A stretch of 64,000 bases of DNA from Glandiceps talaboti (GCF_964340395.1 NC_135555.1:17206246-17270245); one strand, 5' to 3'. Positions 1-11,570 are shown, numbered from the stretch's first letter. Numbers and translations: made by a program. Notes: a model not told the origin generated them from the sequence alone.

Positions 1-480
1 GACATTCACCAGCAGAACACACAACTTTTTTTTTACCAAAGTTAATGAGAGGACAAATTGTTGCATTTTACAAAAAATTCACCACCTTTAATTTTATTTT
101 GGATAGATTTAATGTTAAATACACTTTTCAATAATTTAATACTATGCTTGCTAAAAGGTGAATTCACACGACAGAGAATTCCTTGGCAGAACACAACATA
201 TTCTTGACAAAATTAATGAAAACAAATTGTTGCATTTTATATAAATTTTGCCGACTTTTGATTTATTTTGGATAGATTTAAAGTTAACAACACTTTTTTA
301 GTAACTTGATACCAAAATATTTGCTAAAAAGGTGAATATATGACGAAAGCTTTTACCAAAAAGAACATTTTTTGGGTCAGATGACAGAAACGTGTGCCAA
401 ACAACCCCCTTTGTTTCTTGGCAGACATGTCTGGAATTCAAAGGGTCCACAAGGTCAAATGATCTACTTATATTAAAGAC
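1..480. repeat. ~175-bp tandem repeat, two full units and a partial third
   Basis: Two adjacent copies share the order: CAGAACACA, T-rich stretch, AAATTGTTGCATTTTA, TTATTTTGGATAGATTTAA, GCTAAAAAGGTGAAT. The first runs about 1-175 and the second about 176-345; a partial third follows. The array probably begins left of the window. There is no coding signal. Confidence 0.75.
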
Positions 481-544
481 CATTCAACATATCCTTTGTA
501 AATGTATAGTTCAATTGTCACCTGAGTTACCATTTACCTACAGA

Positions 545-768
545 TCAATTTAAAGCTCCACTAGCTGCAACTGAACGTATTTTTTCACAATGTTTTGGTA
601 GATACAATAACCTACTTGTGATGTCATACACCCTGAACACTCGTGAATCACCTACGGATGAACATGCTTTTTGTAACTGTACGCATGATCAAATAAAATC
701 GATTTGATTTTGGGTCCATACCTAAAAATCAGCGCCCTCAACGGCGATCACGATTTAAACCTGTTATT
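545..768 (-). repeat. Dispersed repeat 'GTTGAGGGCGCTG', copy 1
   Basis: On the minus strand this stretch aligns along its whole length with 49081-49313. The best preserved core is GTTGAGGGCGCTGATTTTT, followed by GGACC, CAATTTGAT-like, CATGTTTATG-like and GTTATTGTA words. It has no visible terminal inverted repeat or ORF. It may be a SINE-like or old DNA-transposon remnant; class unknown. Confidence 0.7.
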
Positions 769-884
769 GCAATACTAATAGATAAGATTGACCACTGATT
801 AACATGTGGAACATGATTATTGGTATTTGACACCTTTCAGTGAATATATTGTGGGTGGGATTTTGGGTGGGTGGGTGAGTTAGT

Positions 885-972
885 AAATGAATGAATGAAG
901 GAACAAACGAACGAACGAACGAACGAATGAACGAACGAACAAACGAACAAACGAATGAATGAATGAATGAAT
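885..972. repeat. (GAAC/GAAT)n microsatellite
   Basis: Tetranucleotide tract of GAAT and GAAC units, opening as GAAT, turning to GAAC and back. The reverse frame gives a low-complexity Phe/Val/Arg/Ser open frame that is not a gene. Confidence 0.9.
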
Positions 973-1640
973 ACAAAAATGCATTTTATCAATCAAAACC
1001 ATAAGCAATACAAATTAAAACAACAATCAGTAATCCTGATTGCAATAACATGAAATCCAGCAAAATCAACAACTTACAGCTAAAATGATGTTGGCTTGGT
1101 GTTTCACTCATGGGACATTACATTTTTGACACAAAGATAGACATATTTCAACTCTAGACTAACAACACCAGAGACATTGCTATTCTTTTACAAGGCAGTG
1201 AAAACAGGTTTACACATGGACTTGCTGATTTCAATGGCTGCAATTGTTTATTTTCTAACTGATGATCAACATATCAACTTGACTACTTCGACATCCCACT
1301 GTGCATGGCACCTATGTAGTTGTTTCTTTTGTAGTGTTACATTGAGTAAAAGACCAAACCAACATCATTTTAGCTGTATTTGCAGTGACTATTAAATTAT
1401 TCACAATATATGGGGGAAGGGGGGGTTGTGTGATGTTTTACAAATTGTCACCTACTTGTTGATAAGTTTTGACATATACAAACAAGTATTCAGGAGAAAA
1501 GCTGACAGACATTTAGTGTTATGATGTGATAATTTGTTAAATCCCACACCTACATGTACATATCTACTATCTGACCTATTTACATCTAATTGTTGAAATA
1601 TACATTGTTAAGATGGTCACTATCAATAGTCTGAATAGAT
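973..1640. other. No gene or repeat recognised
   Basis: AT-rich sequence with a short G-run near 1410-1425. No splice-flanked open frame, TIR or tandem structure was seen. Confidence 0.5.
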
Positions 1641-2240
1641 ATATAACAAATTAATATGTGAATACATACATAGCATACATACATATATATAGAAAGAAAC
1701 AAAGAAGCATACATACATATATACAGACATATACACCTACCTACCTACCTACCTACATACATACATACATACATACATACATACACACACACACGCATAC
1801 ATACATACATACATACATACATACATACACACACATCTACCTACCTACATACATACATACATACATACATACATACATACATACATACATACATACATAC
1901 ACACATACCTACCTACCTACCTACCTACCTACCTACATACATACATACATACATACATACATACATACACACATACACATTACACATTACACATACATTC
2001 AAACACATAATTTTATATATTAGACAGACAGACAAACAAACACACAGAGACATAACAGAATACATACACTTGCAAATGTGCATACATATAGACACATCCA
2101 TACTGTACATTGTCAAACTTACAGGAACACACACACACACACACACACACACAATGCATGCATGCACACACGCACGCACACATGCACGCATGCACATATG
2201 CACGCATGCACACACACATATGCACACACACACATACAAT

Positions 2241-2288
<48 letters not shown>

Positions 2289-2290
2289 AC
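1641..2290. repeat. Compound (ACAT)n/(CCTA)n/(CA)n microsatellite
   Basis: About 650 bp of ACAT units interspersed with CCTA blocks (1736-1755, 1840, 1905-1935), then pure CA runs (about 2128-2152 and 2240-2286) and GCATGCAC islands. All frames on both strands stay open because the unit lacks stop codons, giving Thr/Tyr/His or Cys/Val/Tyr pseudo-proteins. Confidence 0.95.
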
Positions 2291-3240
2291 ACTTGTACCC
2301 TATATGCTTAAAAGCATCATAGCTTGTTTAATAGCTTTGAACTGATCTGCAGCTAAGAAATTCAATGTGCAATGGCTTGTGGATAATTCATTCCTCAACA
2401 ACTTCACTTGGCTTGTACACACATGGATTTTACAACTGTAATAACAGTAGCAATTAGTAGTAAACTTGCACTAAAGTCAAATCTCTTCATCCATGACATG
2501 TAGACGCAGACTAGTGATGATCAGCTCAACTCATCGAACAAAAAGCTCAAAATCAGGAAATAGTCGTCTTATTTAGATTTCCCCATTTACTTTTATACAC
2601 AGTCAGTAGTATTTGCCTTGTTATATCACACACACAGTATAATGGCTTCACAGTCTCCTTTTTAATAAATAGAAGCCGTTATTTTATTGATCATGTTAGT
2701 TCGACGGCACTGATTTAATACGGATGAATCAGGGAAAGAGTTGCAATGCCCAAATAGGCACTAAATTAGTTTTTTTTTTTTTTTAAAGTTAAAGTCGGTT
2801 ACAATATATAGCGTTCTTAACATATGCGTTAATTTCTCTCAACTGATTAATTCTGGTCGGTTCATTATGACACCCCGGTGAGTAAGCTTATCAAATGCAG
2901 CTTTGAAAAACCTCATTTTTGGCTTAATTCTTGAAACACTCTATGCTTTGTCCTTATTATGAACAAAACTGATTGAATGGATGATGGCCCCCTGTTGATC
3001 GTCAAGCAACTCATCATAACTATGAATACCACTCTCTCCTCTTTTTTTTTTGTTCTTTTCATTTTTCAGTGGTTTCCTGTCTCAGTAATTACAACCTGAG
3101 ATTTGATGACAGCATTAAGGGTTCATCATTTTGATACCTTGGACTACCTTTAACTGTTGGGTACTGACGTCTGTATGTCCCTGTAGTATTTCCTTGCTAT
3201 TTGCATCATCTAGTTCTATATGCTCATCATTTCGTATGAT
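2291..3240. other. No gene recognised
   Basis: Non-repetitive AT-rich sequence with a T-run near 2770-2784. No exon with a plausible acceptor and donor pair was found on either strand. Confidence 0.45.
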
Positions 3241-3244
3241 GAGA

Positions 3245-3575
3245 AAAAAAAACAAAAAAAAAAACCCATGAATATTGTCAATTTCTTAACTAAATATACA
3301 ACATCATGAACATGTCACAGAATTAGATGACTTTTCCTTCATGATTGGAAAAAACACGTAGAAAATGACAATTTTGTGGAAATATACGACATGTCACAGA
3401 AATAGATAATTTTTCATCAATGATTGAAAAAAAAAACGTGGAGTATCAATTCCGAGGAAATTTACATGTGTCAGAAACAGACAATTTTTCATCCATGATT
3501 AAAAAAAAAGGGGTAAAAAGTGTCAATTCCATGGAAATGTACGAAGTGGATAATTTTTCATCCATGATCTTAACC
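3245..3575. repeat. ~80-bp degenerate tandem repeat, 4-5 units
   Basis: Units share ACATGTCACAGAA-TAGAT, ATTTTTCATC-ATGATT, an A-run, a GTGTCAATT-like word and GGAAAT-TAC. An open frame crosses the array only because stops are scarce; it has no family resemblance. Confidence 0.7.
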
Positions 3576-4329
3576 AATTGTGTAGATATCTCTGGCAATT
3601 TAAAGAATATAGGAAAAAAGTTGGATTTTTCTCCTTCTTCTCATACTTGGGTAATTAGATTGATCACTGCTACACATCTATTCATTTCTGGAGTATGAGA
3701 AAACGTTGACAATTTGTTCATAAACACAACGAGCATTCTCATCCATCAAAAAGTCCAATACCAGAAATGATGACAGAGCTAGTGAAAACTTAGTCAATGT
3801 GACAGATCCAACCTAAATGTTTGGATTTGTCTCTGGTCATAAGTTTCTATGATTGAAATAGATGACTTTATCTGTCTAAAACAGAAACAGGTGTTTGATT
3901 CACATCAAGCTTAAGGTAGAATGTACCTTGGGGGACAAAATTCCCAGGAAATCAAAGTTCTTCAATTCTCTCCAAATTTTGTCATATGAAAGTTTGTTCT
4001 TGGTCCTTTTGAAAGAGTAAAAGACATTTGGCAGTTCACCATCTTGTATTCAAGAAAATCAACAATCTTTTATTTTCACAAACACAGTATTCGGTGGCCA
4101 TATTGGATTCTGAAATGACTAAAATGTTGGTATCATTTTGATCTCTATTTAGAAAATTTGATTGGACAAGACTCGTTGGGTTTTTTTCTGGATGTTTTCT
4201 TGAACCTAGTAACAGCAAAAGTTTGAGATTCTTATTTCAGATGAGCAGACTATGTTAAAACATATCACCTTATATACAATAATACTCTATTTAATAGATA
4301 TTAAATCTTGAGTAACTGTCTCTAGTTAT

Positions 4330-5320
4330 ATTTCAATAAGAGTTGTTCTGGTTTGGGTACCCTGCCACCCACTATGAAAGGGGCTGTTCTGGTTTAGGTA
4401 ATCTGTCACCCCACTATGAAAGGGGCTGTTCTGGTTTAGGTACCCTGTCACCCTACTATTAAAGGGTCTGTTCTGGTTTAGGTACCCTGCCACCCCACTA
4501 TGAAAGGAGCTGTTCTGGTTTAGGTAATCTGTCACCCCACTATGAAAGGGGCTGTTCTGGTTTAGGTAATCTGTCACCCCACTATGAAAGGGGCTGTTCT
4601 GGTTTAGGTACCCTGCCACCCCACTATGAAAGGGGCTGTTCTGGTTTAGGTACCCTGTCACCCCACTATGAAAGGGGCTGTTCTGGTTTAGGTACCCTGT
4701 CACCCTACTATTAAAGGGTCTGTTCTGGTTTAGGTACCCTGCCACCCCACTATGAAAGGAGCTGTTCTGGTTTAGGTAATCTGTCACCCCACTATGAAAG
4801 GGGCTGTTCTGGTTTAGGTACCCTGTCACCCTACTATTAAAGGGTCTGTTCTGGTTTAGGTACCCTGTCACCCCACTATGAAAGGAGCTGTTCTGGTTTA
4901 TGTACCCTGTCACCCTACTATTAAAGGGTCTGTTCTGGTTTAGGTACCCTGCCACCCCACTATGAAAGGAGCTGTTCTGGTTTATGTACCCTGTCACCCC
5001 ACTATTAAAGGGGCTGTTCTGGTTTAGGTACCCTGTCACCCCATTATTAAAGGGACTGTTCTGGTTTAGGTACCCTGTCACCCCATTATTAAAGGGGCTG
5101 TTCTTAGTTAGGTAGCTTGCCACCCCACTATGAAAGGGGCTGTTCTGGTTTAGGTACCCTGTCACCCCATTATTAAAGGGGCTGTTCTGATTTATGTACC
5201 CTGTCACCCCATTATTAAAGGGGCTGTTCTTAGTTAGGTACCCTGCCACCCTACTATTAAAGGGGCTGTTCTGATTTAGGTACCTTGCCACCCTACTATT
5301 AAAGGGGCACAACCTCAAGT
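4330..5320. repeat. 42-bp minisatellite, about 23 units
   Basis: The unit carries GGTACCCTGTCACC, CCACTATGAAAGGGG and CTGTTCTGGTTTA. Variants at a few sites (TATGAAA/TATTAAA, GGTACC/GGTAAT, GCCACC/GTCACC) recur in blocks, suggesting higher-order duplication. Because 42 is divisible by three, a 342-codon frame stays open on the minus strand (4326-5354), with 14-residue repeats ending GYLNQNSPF. The variable sites change amino acids freely and the array sits inside a transposon, so I do not call a protein. Confidence 0.93.
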
Positions 5321-5613
5321 TTATAAGTTTCTGGGATATAATTTTTTTCGGCATATTAACAGATACTCCACAGTATTCTACAATAACGACATATACTTAA
5401 GTATTACTTGCAACTGACTGAACTCAAACCTGGTATTAGGATATAAGTTAAAAACAATCCGATGACATAATTTATCATAAATATCGAAAAGATGTACATG
5501 AACTCCCTACTATGCAATCAACAGTTCTAACAATGTTGGAACACAAGTGTTAAATGCCATAGAAAGTATGCATCAATAAAAACATTATATTAGGATAGGT
5601 TAAACAAACTTTG

Positions 5614-6018
5614 TAAGGCCTAATAAAAAAATATTGTGTGGTTACAATTACGCTTAATTTTAGAATACGTGGGGTAGGTAGATTTATTTTATTTCATTTT
5701 CATGATACTTTTCTTTCATGTTTGAGTGTCTAGTTCAGGTTTTCCATTATTTTCCAAATGGTCTCTGTATTGTTTATTTCTTCCTATCAGATGTACAGTC
5801 ATTACAGATTAGAAGAACAGTTTCTATTGTCTTTTTAACTTAAGTTGATGTCAGTTTTCCGCATCCACTAATATTTCTTGTGAGAAGACTTCATAACTTT
5901 TGCGATTTTATTTTTTTTCTCAAATACGTAAAAAAAAAAAAAGGTTTAGGGTCAGCAGTGAAAAAGTAGGAGGGGTCGAGAAACCGGAACCAAACAATTT
6001 TTTTTTTTTTGGCCTAAG
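5614..6018 (+). mobile_element. AGGCCTAA-type MITE, copy 1 (nested in the 2.35-kb element)
   Basis: It is bounded by AAGGCCTAATAAAA...TTGTGTGGTT on the left and GGAACCAAACAATTTT...GGCCTAA on the right, an imperfect ~30-bp inverted repeat. The interior shares GTGTCTAGTTCAGGTTTTCC, CAGATGTACAG-CATTACAGA and GATGTCAGTTT-CGCATCCACTA with copies at 21264, 21984 and 59293. It is nonautonomous, with no transposase. Confidence 0.88.
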
Positions 6019-6565
6019 TATTTTCACTTGAGTAAAATGTTTATAAACTGGGCTTGTACCACTTAAACCTTAAAACTGTGTGAACTCATTGGAAACATAA
6101 AATTGACTACTTTCCTTGAAAACAAGGTGACGGAACCCAAAAATTCTGTTATCATTTTGAAATCAGGAACGAGCTTTCATGCAACAAAGTTAGATGAGAT
6201 TTTAAGAACATTGACTTCCAGGGAAATTGGTCCCTAAGGTAAAAAATGTACATTCTACCTTAAAAGCATTCCGTAACAGTTGGGGTTCCGATCTTTCCCT
6301 TAAAAGATGAACTGTGACAGTCTTTATGTATTCGTTTAAAAACCAAACATTTTTATTGGCTCAATGTCAGTGATATTCAATGCTGTATCATTTTTCACTT
6401 TTTTAGACAATTTGATGACGTCTGTAAAACTATTAAAAAATTGTTGATAACACAAAAAACGGGTTCTATTATGGATGTATTATGGAGAGCCATGGTTGTT
6501 TTTGCATAATTTTTCCATAAAATATCTTTGTGCAGAGCGCAGAGAAATTACAAGGTGATAAAATT

Positions 6566-6614
6566 ATATACATACATACATACATACATACATACATACA
6601 TACATACATACATA
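6566..6614. repeat. (ACAT)n microsatellite
   Basis: About a dozen perfect ACAT units. This is one of several ACAT tracts in the window. Confidence 0.95.
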
Positions 6615-6805
6615 GAAATGCATATGGAACTTATAAATCAGTCTGTATAAATAGATGTAAAATCCGACGTTTAGAATAAATATTCTTTTTCAAAGGAAAA
6701 ATTGGTGAGATACAGAAATGTTAGGTTAAAACCTGAACATATCTAACTGTAATGGAACAAATCGACAACCATGCGTGATATATAAACGGTTATACGTGGA
6801 AAAGG

Positions 6806-6829
6806 TACATACATACATACATACATACA

Positions 6830-6865
<36 letters not shown>

Positions 6866-6908
6866 CATACACATATATATATACACATAATGGTATATAC
6901 ATATATAC
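6806..6908. repeat. (ACAT)n microsatellite grading into ATAT
   Basis: A perfect ACAT run from 6806 to about 6858, then TATATACATACAC-like decay. Confidence 0.95.
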
Positions 6909-7440
6909 AATAATATAAACTATTGGTTATGTCATCAGGATATCTTTATGCACTTTGTTTCGTTGATAAACTAACTAATAATGTGATATGTGAAAATCCA
7001 TTGGGTGACAACTAGAGTCAGACTTGCATCTTTTAGCAGACATCCTTGTAAACAATAGTTGACTTTCCTGACCCCATGTGTGACTCTGGAATAGTACGGC
7101 AGGTTCCATCATTGAATAAATTTACGTCAAATTGTAAACATGCTGTCCAAAAATTCCTAACAGCCACAATATCACATCCAAGAACAAAGATTTACATGTT
7201 TATTGGCTTCCAAGGAAAATTTTTAGATAAAATTCTCCTTTGGATTGAATAGGTTTTTTTTTTTTACATACCTCCAGGCATGCTAGGATGTGGATCACAA
7301 AGAGGTCATAAAAGTGGTGAACTACAAAGAACTCCAAAAACATTTCAAAACTTAAACTAAGGAGTCAGGGTAACTTTAAGATATAGGATAATTTAGGAAT
7401 ACAGAAAGGCCTAGACCCCTTAACACAGACAAAATCCACA
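6909..7440. other. No gene recognised
   Basis: Unique AT-rich sequence with a T-run at 7254-7265. No ORF or repeat is supported. Confidence 0.45.
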
Positions 7441-7464
7441 CTGTTAGACCCCGTATCACAGACA

Positions 7465-7880
7465 AAATTCACACTGCTAAGTTTGAGGAGGTCATTTAGG
7501 TGTCACTCATGTCTGTTTTCTTGACGTATGGTATTCCTACTGGTTCCAAATCACGGTTTAGACCTGTAATACTTTGTTCAAACACACACACAGTTACACC
7601 AGCACTGCACCAGCGTAAAGTTACAACTGAATGCTTACAAGGTGCCACATTTGATTGTAACACTCTGTCACATAGTTATAGCAAAGCATAAGACAAGCAA
7701 ACTTGGTAGGGTGATAGAATTCAGTTGTAACTTTACGCTGGTGCAGTGCCGTCGTAAATATGTGTGTGTCTGAACAGGGTATCAAGATGAACAAACTTGT
7801 ATCACTAACTTTGAGAAGTGTATCTTACAACAGGTGTCACTCGCCATTGACTAATGCCATTCCTATTGGTTGGCGACAGA
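7465..7880. repeat. Inverted segment with perfect 31-bp arms between diverged direct repeats
   Basis: 7602-7632 and 7719-7749 are perfect reverse complements (31 bp, 86-bp spacer). Similarity continues imperfectly outward through a CACACACA and TTGTTCA word. Outside that, AACTTTGAG...AGGTGTCACTC...ATTCCTATTGGTT recurs in direct orientation on both sides (about 7480-7545 and 7815-7875). A 63-codon open frame across the left arm shows no protein family. Confidence 0.8.
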
Positions 7881-7969
7881 CAGCTGTTTGTTTTTATCAG
7901 AATGTTAAGTATCACAGAGTGTATGTGTTTATATAAGAACTCGATTTGAAACCAGCATTTATATTCTAC

Positions 7970-9160
7970 TGAGGGACAAAAGAAAGTGTTTGTTATAACA
8001 CAATGTTCGCATTGTCAGAGTTCATTTTATAGTGGACTGAACTCCACATCTGAAGACTAGAAAGTGTTTGCTATAACGGAATGTTCACTTTATCAAAGTT
8101 CATAATATTGAGAATTGAACTCCATATATGAAGACTAGAAAGTGTTTGTTGTAATGGAATGTTCGTTTTATCAAAATCATTACATAGTCAGTGAATTTGA
8201 ACTCTGTACTTAAGGGGCAAGAAATAGTGACTGTTATGGCAGAATGTTTGCTTTACCAAAGTTCATAATATTGAGAATTGAACTTCATATACAAGGACTA
8301 GAAAGTGTTTGTTGTAACAGAATGTTCACTTTATCACAGTTCATGATATTGAGAACTGAACTCCATATATGATTACTAGAAAGTGTTTGTTGTAACGGAA
8401 TGTTCACTTTATCAAAGTTCATAATATTGAGAATTGAACTCCAGATATGAAAAATAGAAAGGGTTTGCTGTAACGGAATGTTCTTTTATCAAAGTTCACT
8501 ATATAGTGAATTTGAATTTGGGCAAGAAATAGTATTTGTTATAATGGTTGCTTTATCAAAGTTCACAATATGGTGAAATTGAACTCCATATAAGAAGATT
8601 AGAAAGTGTTCGTTGTAACGGAATGTTCAGTTCATTGAACTCCAAATATGAGGGAAAAGAAACAACTTGTTTGTTATAACAGTGTTCACTATATCAGAGT
8701 CCATTAGATGGAATTTGAACTCCATACTTGTTTGTTATAACACTGTTCACTATATCACAAACCCATTATATTAAATTTGAACTCTATATTTAAGGGAAAG
8801 AAACAGGGTCTGTTATAACAGTGTTCACCATATCAAAGTCCATTACATTGAATTTGAACCTCATATTTAAGGGAAAAGAAACAGGGTCTGTTATAACAGT
8901 GTTCACCATATCAGAGTCCATTACATTGAATTTGAACTCCATATTTCAGGGAAAAGAAACAGTGTGTTATAACAGTGTTCACCATATCAAAGTCCATTAT
9001 ATTGAATTTGAACTCCATATTTAAGGGAAAAGAAACAGGGTGTGTTATAACAGTGTTCACCATATCAGAGTCCATTACATTGAATTTGAACTCCAAATAC
9101 AGTATTGAGAGGCAATAAATACTCTTTCTATAACAGAATGTTCCATATAATGGCAAACTT
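7970..9160. repeat. 78-bp tandem repeat, about 15 units
   Basis: The unit carries GAACTCCATAT, a GAAGACTAGAAAGTGTTTG-like stretch, AACGGAATGTTCAC and ATCAAAGTTCATAATATTGA. Left units (7970-8640) are the GGAATGTTC type. Right units (8690-9110) are a distinct subfamily with AAGGGAAAAGAAACAGGGT and AACAGTGTTCACCATATCA. Short open frames inside are by-products. Confidence 0.88.
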
Positions 9161-9789
9161 CACTGATCAGACTTCTCAAAGTACCAATTAAAGTCTCACA
9201 ATTGGCTGTCTATTGAGAACTGTTAAAAGTCAGATGCTGCCTTGCCTGAGAGACAAAAAGCCTAAAGTTGTGGTGAAATAGACTAAATTGCATAATATAC
9301 ATATAAACTAGACATGGCAATTGACTCATGTAAACTAACAAAGTGGAAAAGTGAACAGCTAACCAACCCATCTCAACTGATCAAATTCAACAAGTCGGTT
9401 TATATATTGTATCATTTGTGGCATTTCTTGTCATCAGGAGCAGCGTTTCTTGTCAGGTTTTGAGAAACGTGGTCATACAGTGGGAGGTATGGTGGTTGGG
9501 GAAAGGGGGTGGGGGAGGAGGGAATATACGGTTGAGATATATTTGATGTTTTGTTGGTGTATATATTCAATTGAACAATGTTTTTACAGTTTTTTGTCTG
9601 TCAATATTTTTAGCTTTAATGGTTATGATCTCCTGAAACATGGAGGGATATTTTTAGTGAGATATATCGTTTTTATTATAGTCAGTGATAATGGTGTTTC
9701 AAAACTTTGTAACAAAGAAGGGGGCAATAAATGAAATCTTTGTTGGTTTATAAAAAAGTCAATGTTTTAGTATTGTTCAAGACCTCTAA
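9161..9789. other. No gene recognised; G-rich tract at 9480-9525
   Basis: Unique sequence with one purine-rich strand stretch containing GGGAGG, GGGG, GGGGGTGGGGG and GGAGGG. A 94-codon frame (9450-9734) has no family resemblance or splice sites. Confidence 0.45.
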
Positions 9790-10151
9790 TTAAAGTGGCC
9801 ATACTGTATGAATGAGGATTGGGCATTTATTTTGGAATTTATAAAACAATTTTATCATGGCTTCCTACTTTAGAAATCAATGCCAAACAATATTGACAAA
9901 GTCTGTGTTTGCACCTCACTGCATTGCAAAAAGCTAAAAAGTGTGTAAAAAGTTTGTTATTGTACAAACAATAATACATTTTTTTTTACACATTTATTAA
10001 TCTTTTGCAATTTATTGAGTTCCAAACAAGGACTTGGCATAAGTTGTTTCACATTTACTTTTCAAGTAGGAAGTCATGACAAAATTGTTTTATACATTAA
10101 AAAATCCAAAATAAACACCCAAATCCTCATCCATATGGCTGGCCCCTTTAA
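9790..10151. mobile_element. Foldback MITE, copy 1 (362 bp)
   Basis: It starts TTAAAGTGGCCATA and ends GGCCCCTTTAA. The two halves are reverse-complementary over about 150 bp: TTTATTTTGGAATTTATAAAAC and TTATCATGGCTTCCTACTT on the left, their complements on the right. The centre holds GTTTGTTATTGTAC. The same element occurs at 49425-49768 and, truncated, at 37683 and 63451. It should form a long hairpin when single-stranded. Confidence 0.9.
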
Positions 10152-10324
10152 ACATGGAGGGGATATTTTTTATAGTGAAATGTACATTTCTTTTACAAAT
10201 TAGAGTCAGTGTTTTCAATGTGGTAACGAGGACCAGAATGAGCTGGGATTAAGTAAGATACAGTTTTGTGACAATCAGTTATTTTATATGGTTCAAGTAG
10301 ATAACAAACAAAACATGTGAAGTC

Positions 10325-10530
10325 ACAATGTCATTGCAACAGAATGAACACCGCCACAGAATGAACATTTGAATTGACGAACAATAAAACTGACGAACGC
10401 AGAAACTGACGAACAACAAAACTGACGACCAATGAAATAGACAGTCATTGAATCAGATGAACGATTGAAACAGACAACTACACAAAACTGAGGATCACTG
10501 CAACGGACAATCAGTGGAACTAATAAGTTT
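10325..10530. repeat. Short degenerate tandem repeat (~18-20 bp)
   Basis: Repeated words such as AACTGACGAACAA, GATGAACGATTGAA and CAGACAACTA make a decayed short-unit array. The minus-strand 73-codon frame over it is an artefact. Confidence 0.6.
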
Positions 10531-10670
10531 TGGTATGGATACAATTTATCGAAACTACTCGCATTATATCTTTTTACATTTAATAAATTTCTTTCACATC
10601 ATTTAGTCGTGAGTGAGTATCATTTCTTATATTTTTGACAATCATACCTATTCTTGAACAACATTCCTCA

Positions 10671-10846
10671 CAGGCCCTACTTGGATTGGAATTGAAATTT
10701 AAGCGTTAAAGGCAGTCGTCTGGCAGAGATTTAGCAAAAAGTTGGTCCAGAACAAAAAGAATAATCCTATGTAATCCTTATAGCTTCACTGATAAGATAA
10801 CACTAATGCGAGAACCTGAGATTGAAACTCTAGCCACAAACTAACT
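10671..10846 (+). mobile_element. TTAAAGGC-type short element, copy A
   Basis: Shares with six other copies the order: TTGGATTGGAATT, GTCTGGCAGAG, AAAAGTTGGTCCAGAACAAA, AGAATAATCCTATGTAATCC, ACTGATAAGATAACACTAATG, GAGAACCTGAGATTGAAACTC. Better-preserved copies have TTAAAGGCCCAG and CTGGCCTTTAA as short inverted ends. The GGGATTGAAAC word weakly resembles a pol III B box, so a tRNA-SINE origin is an alternative. Confidence 0.8.
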
Positions 10847-10849
10847 TTT

Positions 10850-11570
10850 CTTTTTATTTGGTATCTTGATAATTCATAAATGATTTAAAACATTTGCCTA
10901 GATGTATTTTGTCAATTGATACAATTTCTCAAAACTACTCAGTATAATTTTTTTTTTAAATTTGGCAAATTGCTGTCAGATAATTTTTTTTTTAGTGAGC
11001 TTCGTTTTCTATTGGTGATTCTTTCAGTTGCTTCACTGTTTCTTTGGTATCTTCAAAGCTATAAATAATTCACAAACAGTTTCATCTGTATTCCGTCCAT
11101 ATTACATACTACAAAACTAACTATCGGCATCACCTGTAATAACAAACTGATAAATTATCCTGCGTAGTATACAGTACGTCGCCACCTCCACACTTGCTAT
11201 TAGTATTCGACACCTCAATAACGTGCTAATTATTATGCATTACGCAACGCTCTGCTTAACAGCAATCCCAGTAAGGTGCAAAAAATCATCCCCTCATCAA
11301 ATCCTTCTGTCTTCTGTCAAATCTCAGAAAACTTTCATTTTTCACTTGAGACGTGATCATCGTGAATTTGTCTTCTGGGATGTCGGCGGGATAATTACTC
11401 AGTGCCATTCTCTGTCTTCCAGTGAGACTTAATTATCTACGGCTTTATGCAAACTCATTTTTTTTTGTGAGACAATTACCAGTCATAAGGTTGTATGTTG
11501 CCTCTGTCCCTCTAGCGTATGACTCCAGGTGGGTCTTTCTGTCACTTTTGGTTGGTGGTTTCAAATCGTG
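10850..11570. other. No gene recognised
   Basis: Unique AT-rich sequence. The sub-70-codon frames carry no recognisable domain. Confidence 0.4.

Larger units (their letters stand above)
3907..6267. mobile_element. Nonautonomous TIR DNA transposon, 2.35 kb, with 4-bp flanking duplication
   Basis: The left end (3911-3926) and right end (6248-6263) are a perfect 16-bp inverted repeat beginning TTAAGGTAGAATGTAC. Weaker inverted similarity continues about 45 bp inward. AAGC flanks both sides (3907-3910 and 6264-6267), as expected of a target duplication; alternatively TTAA itself is the duplication, as in piggyBac-like elements, although the inner TIR does not start with the usual CCC. The interior has no transposase, but holds a 42-bp minisatellite and a nested 0.4-kb MITE. 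Superfamily is unassigned. Confidence 0.8.

Noticed and set aside
1658-2345. Several 70-121-codon ORFs on both strands
   Set aside because: All are read-through of ACAT and CA microsatellites, which contain no stop codons.
4326-5354. 342-codon gene encoding a 14-residue repeat protein
   Set aside because: A 42-bp minisatellite in a nonautonomous transposon; replacement changes are unconstrained and no splice or promoter context is visible. Kept only as a finding.
3911-6263. piggyBac element from TTAA at both ends
   Set aside because: The sequence inside TTAA starts GGTAGAATG rather than the usual CCC, and AAGC outside is an equally good duplication. Left unassigned.
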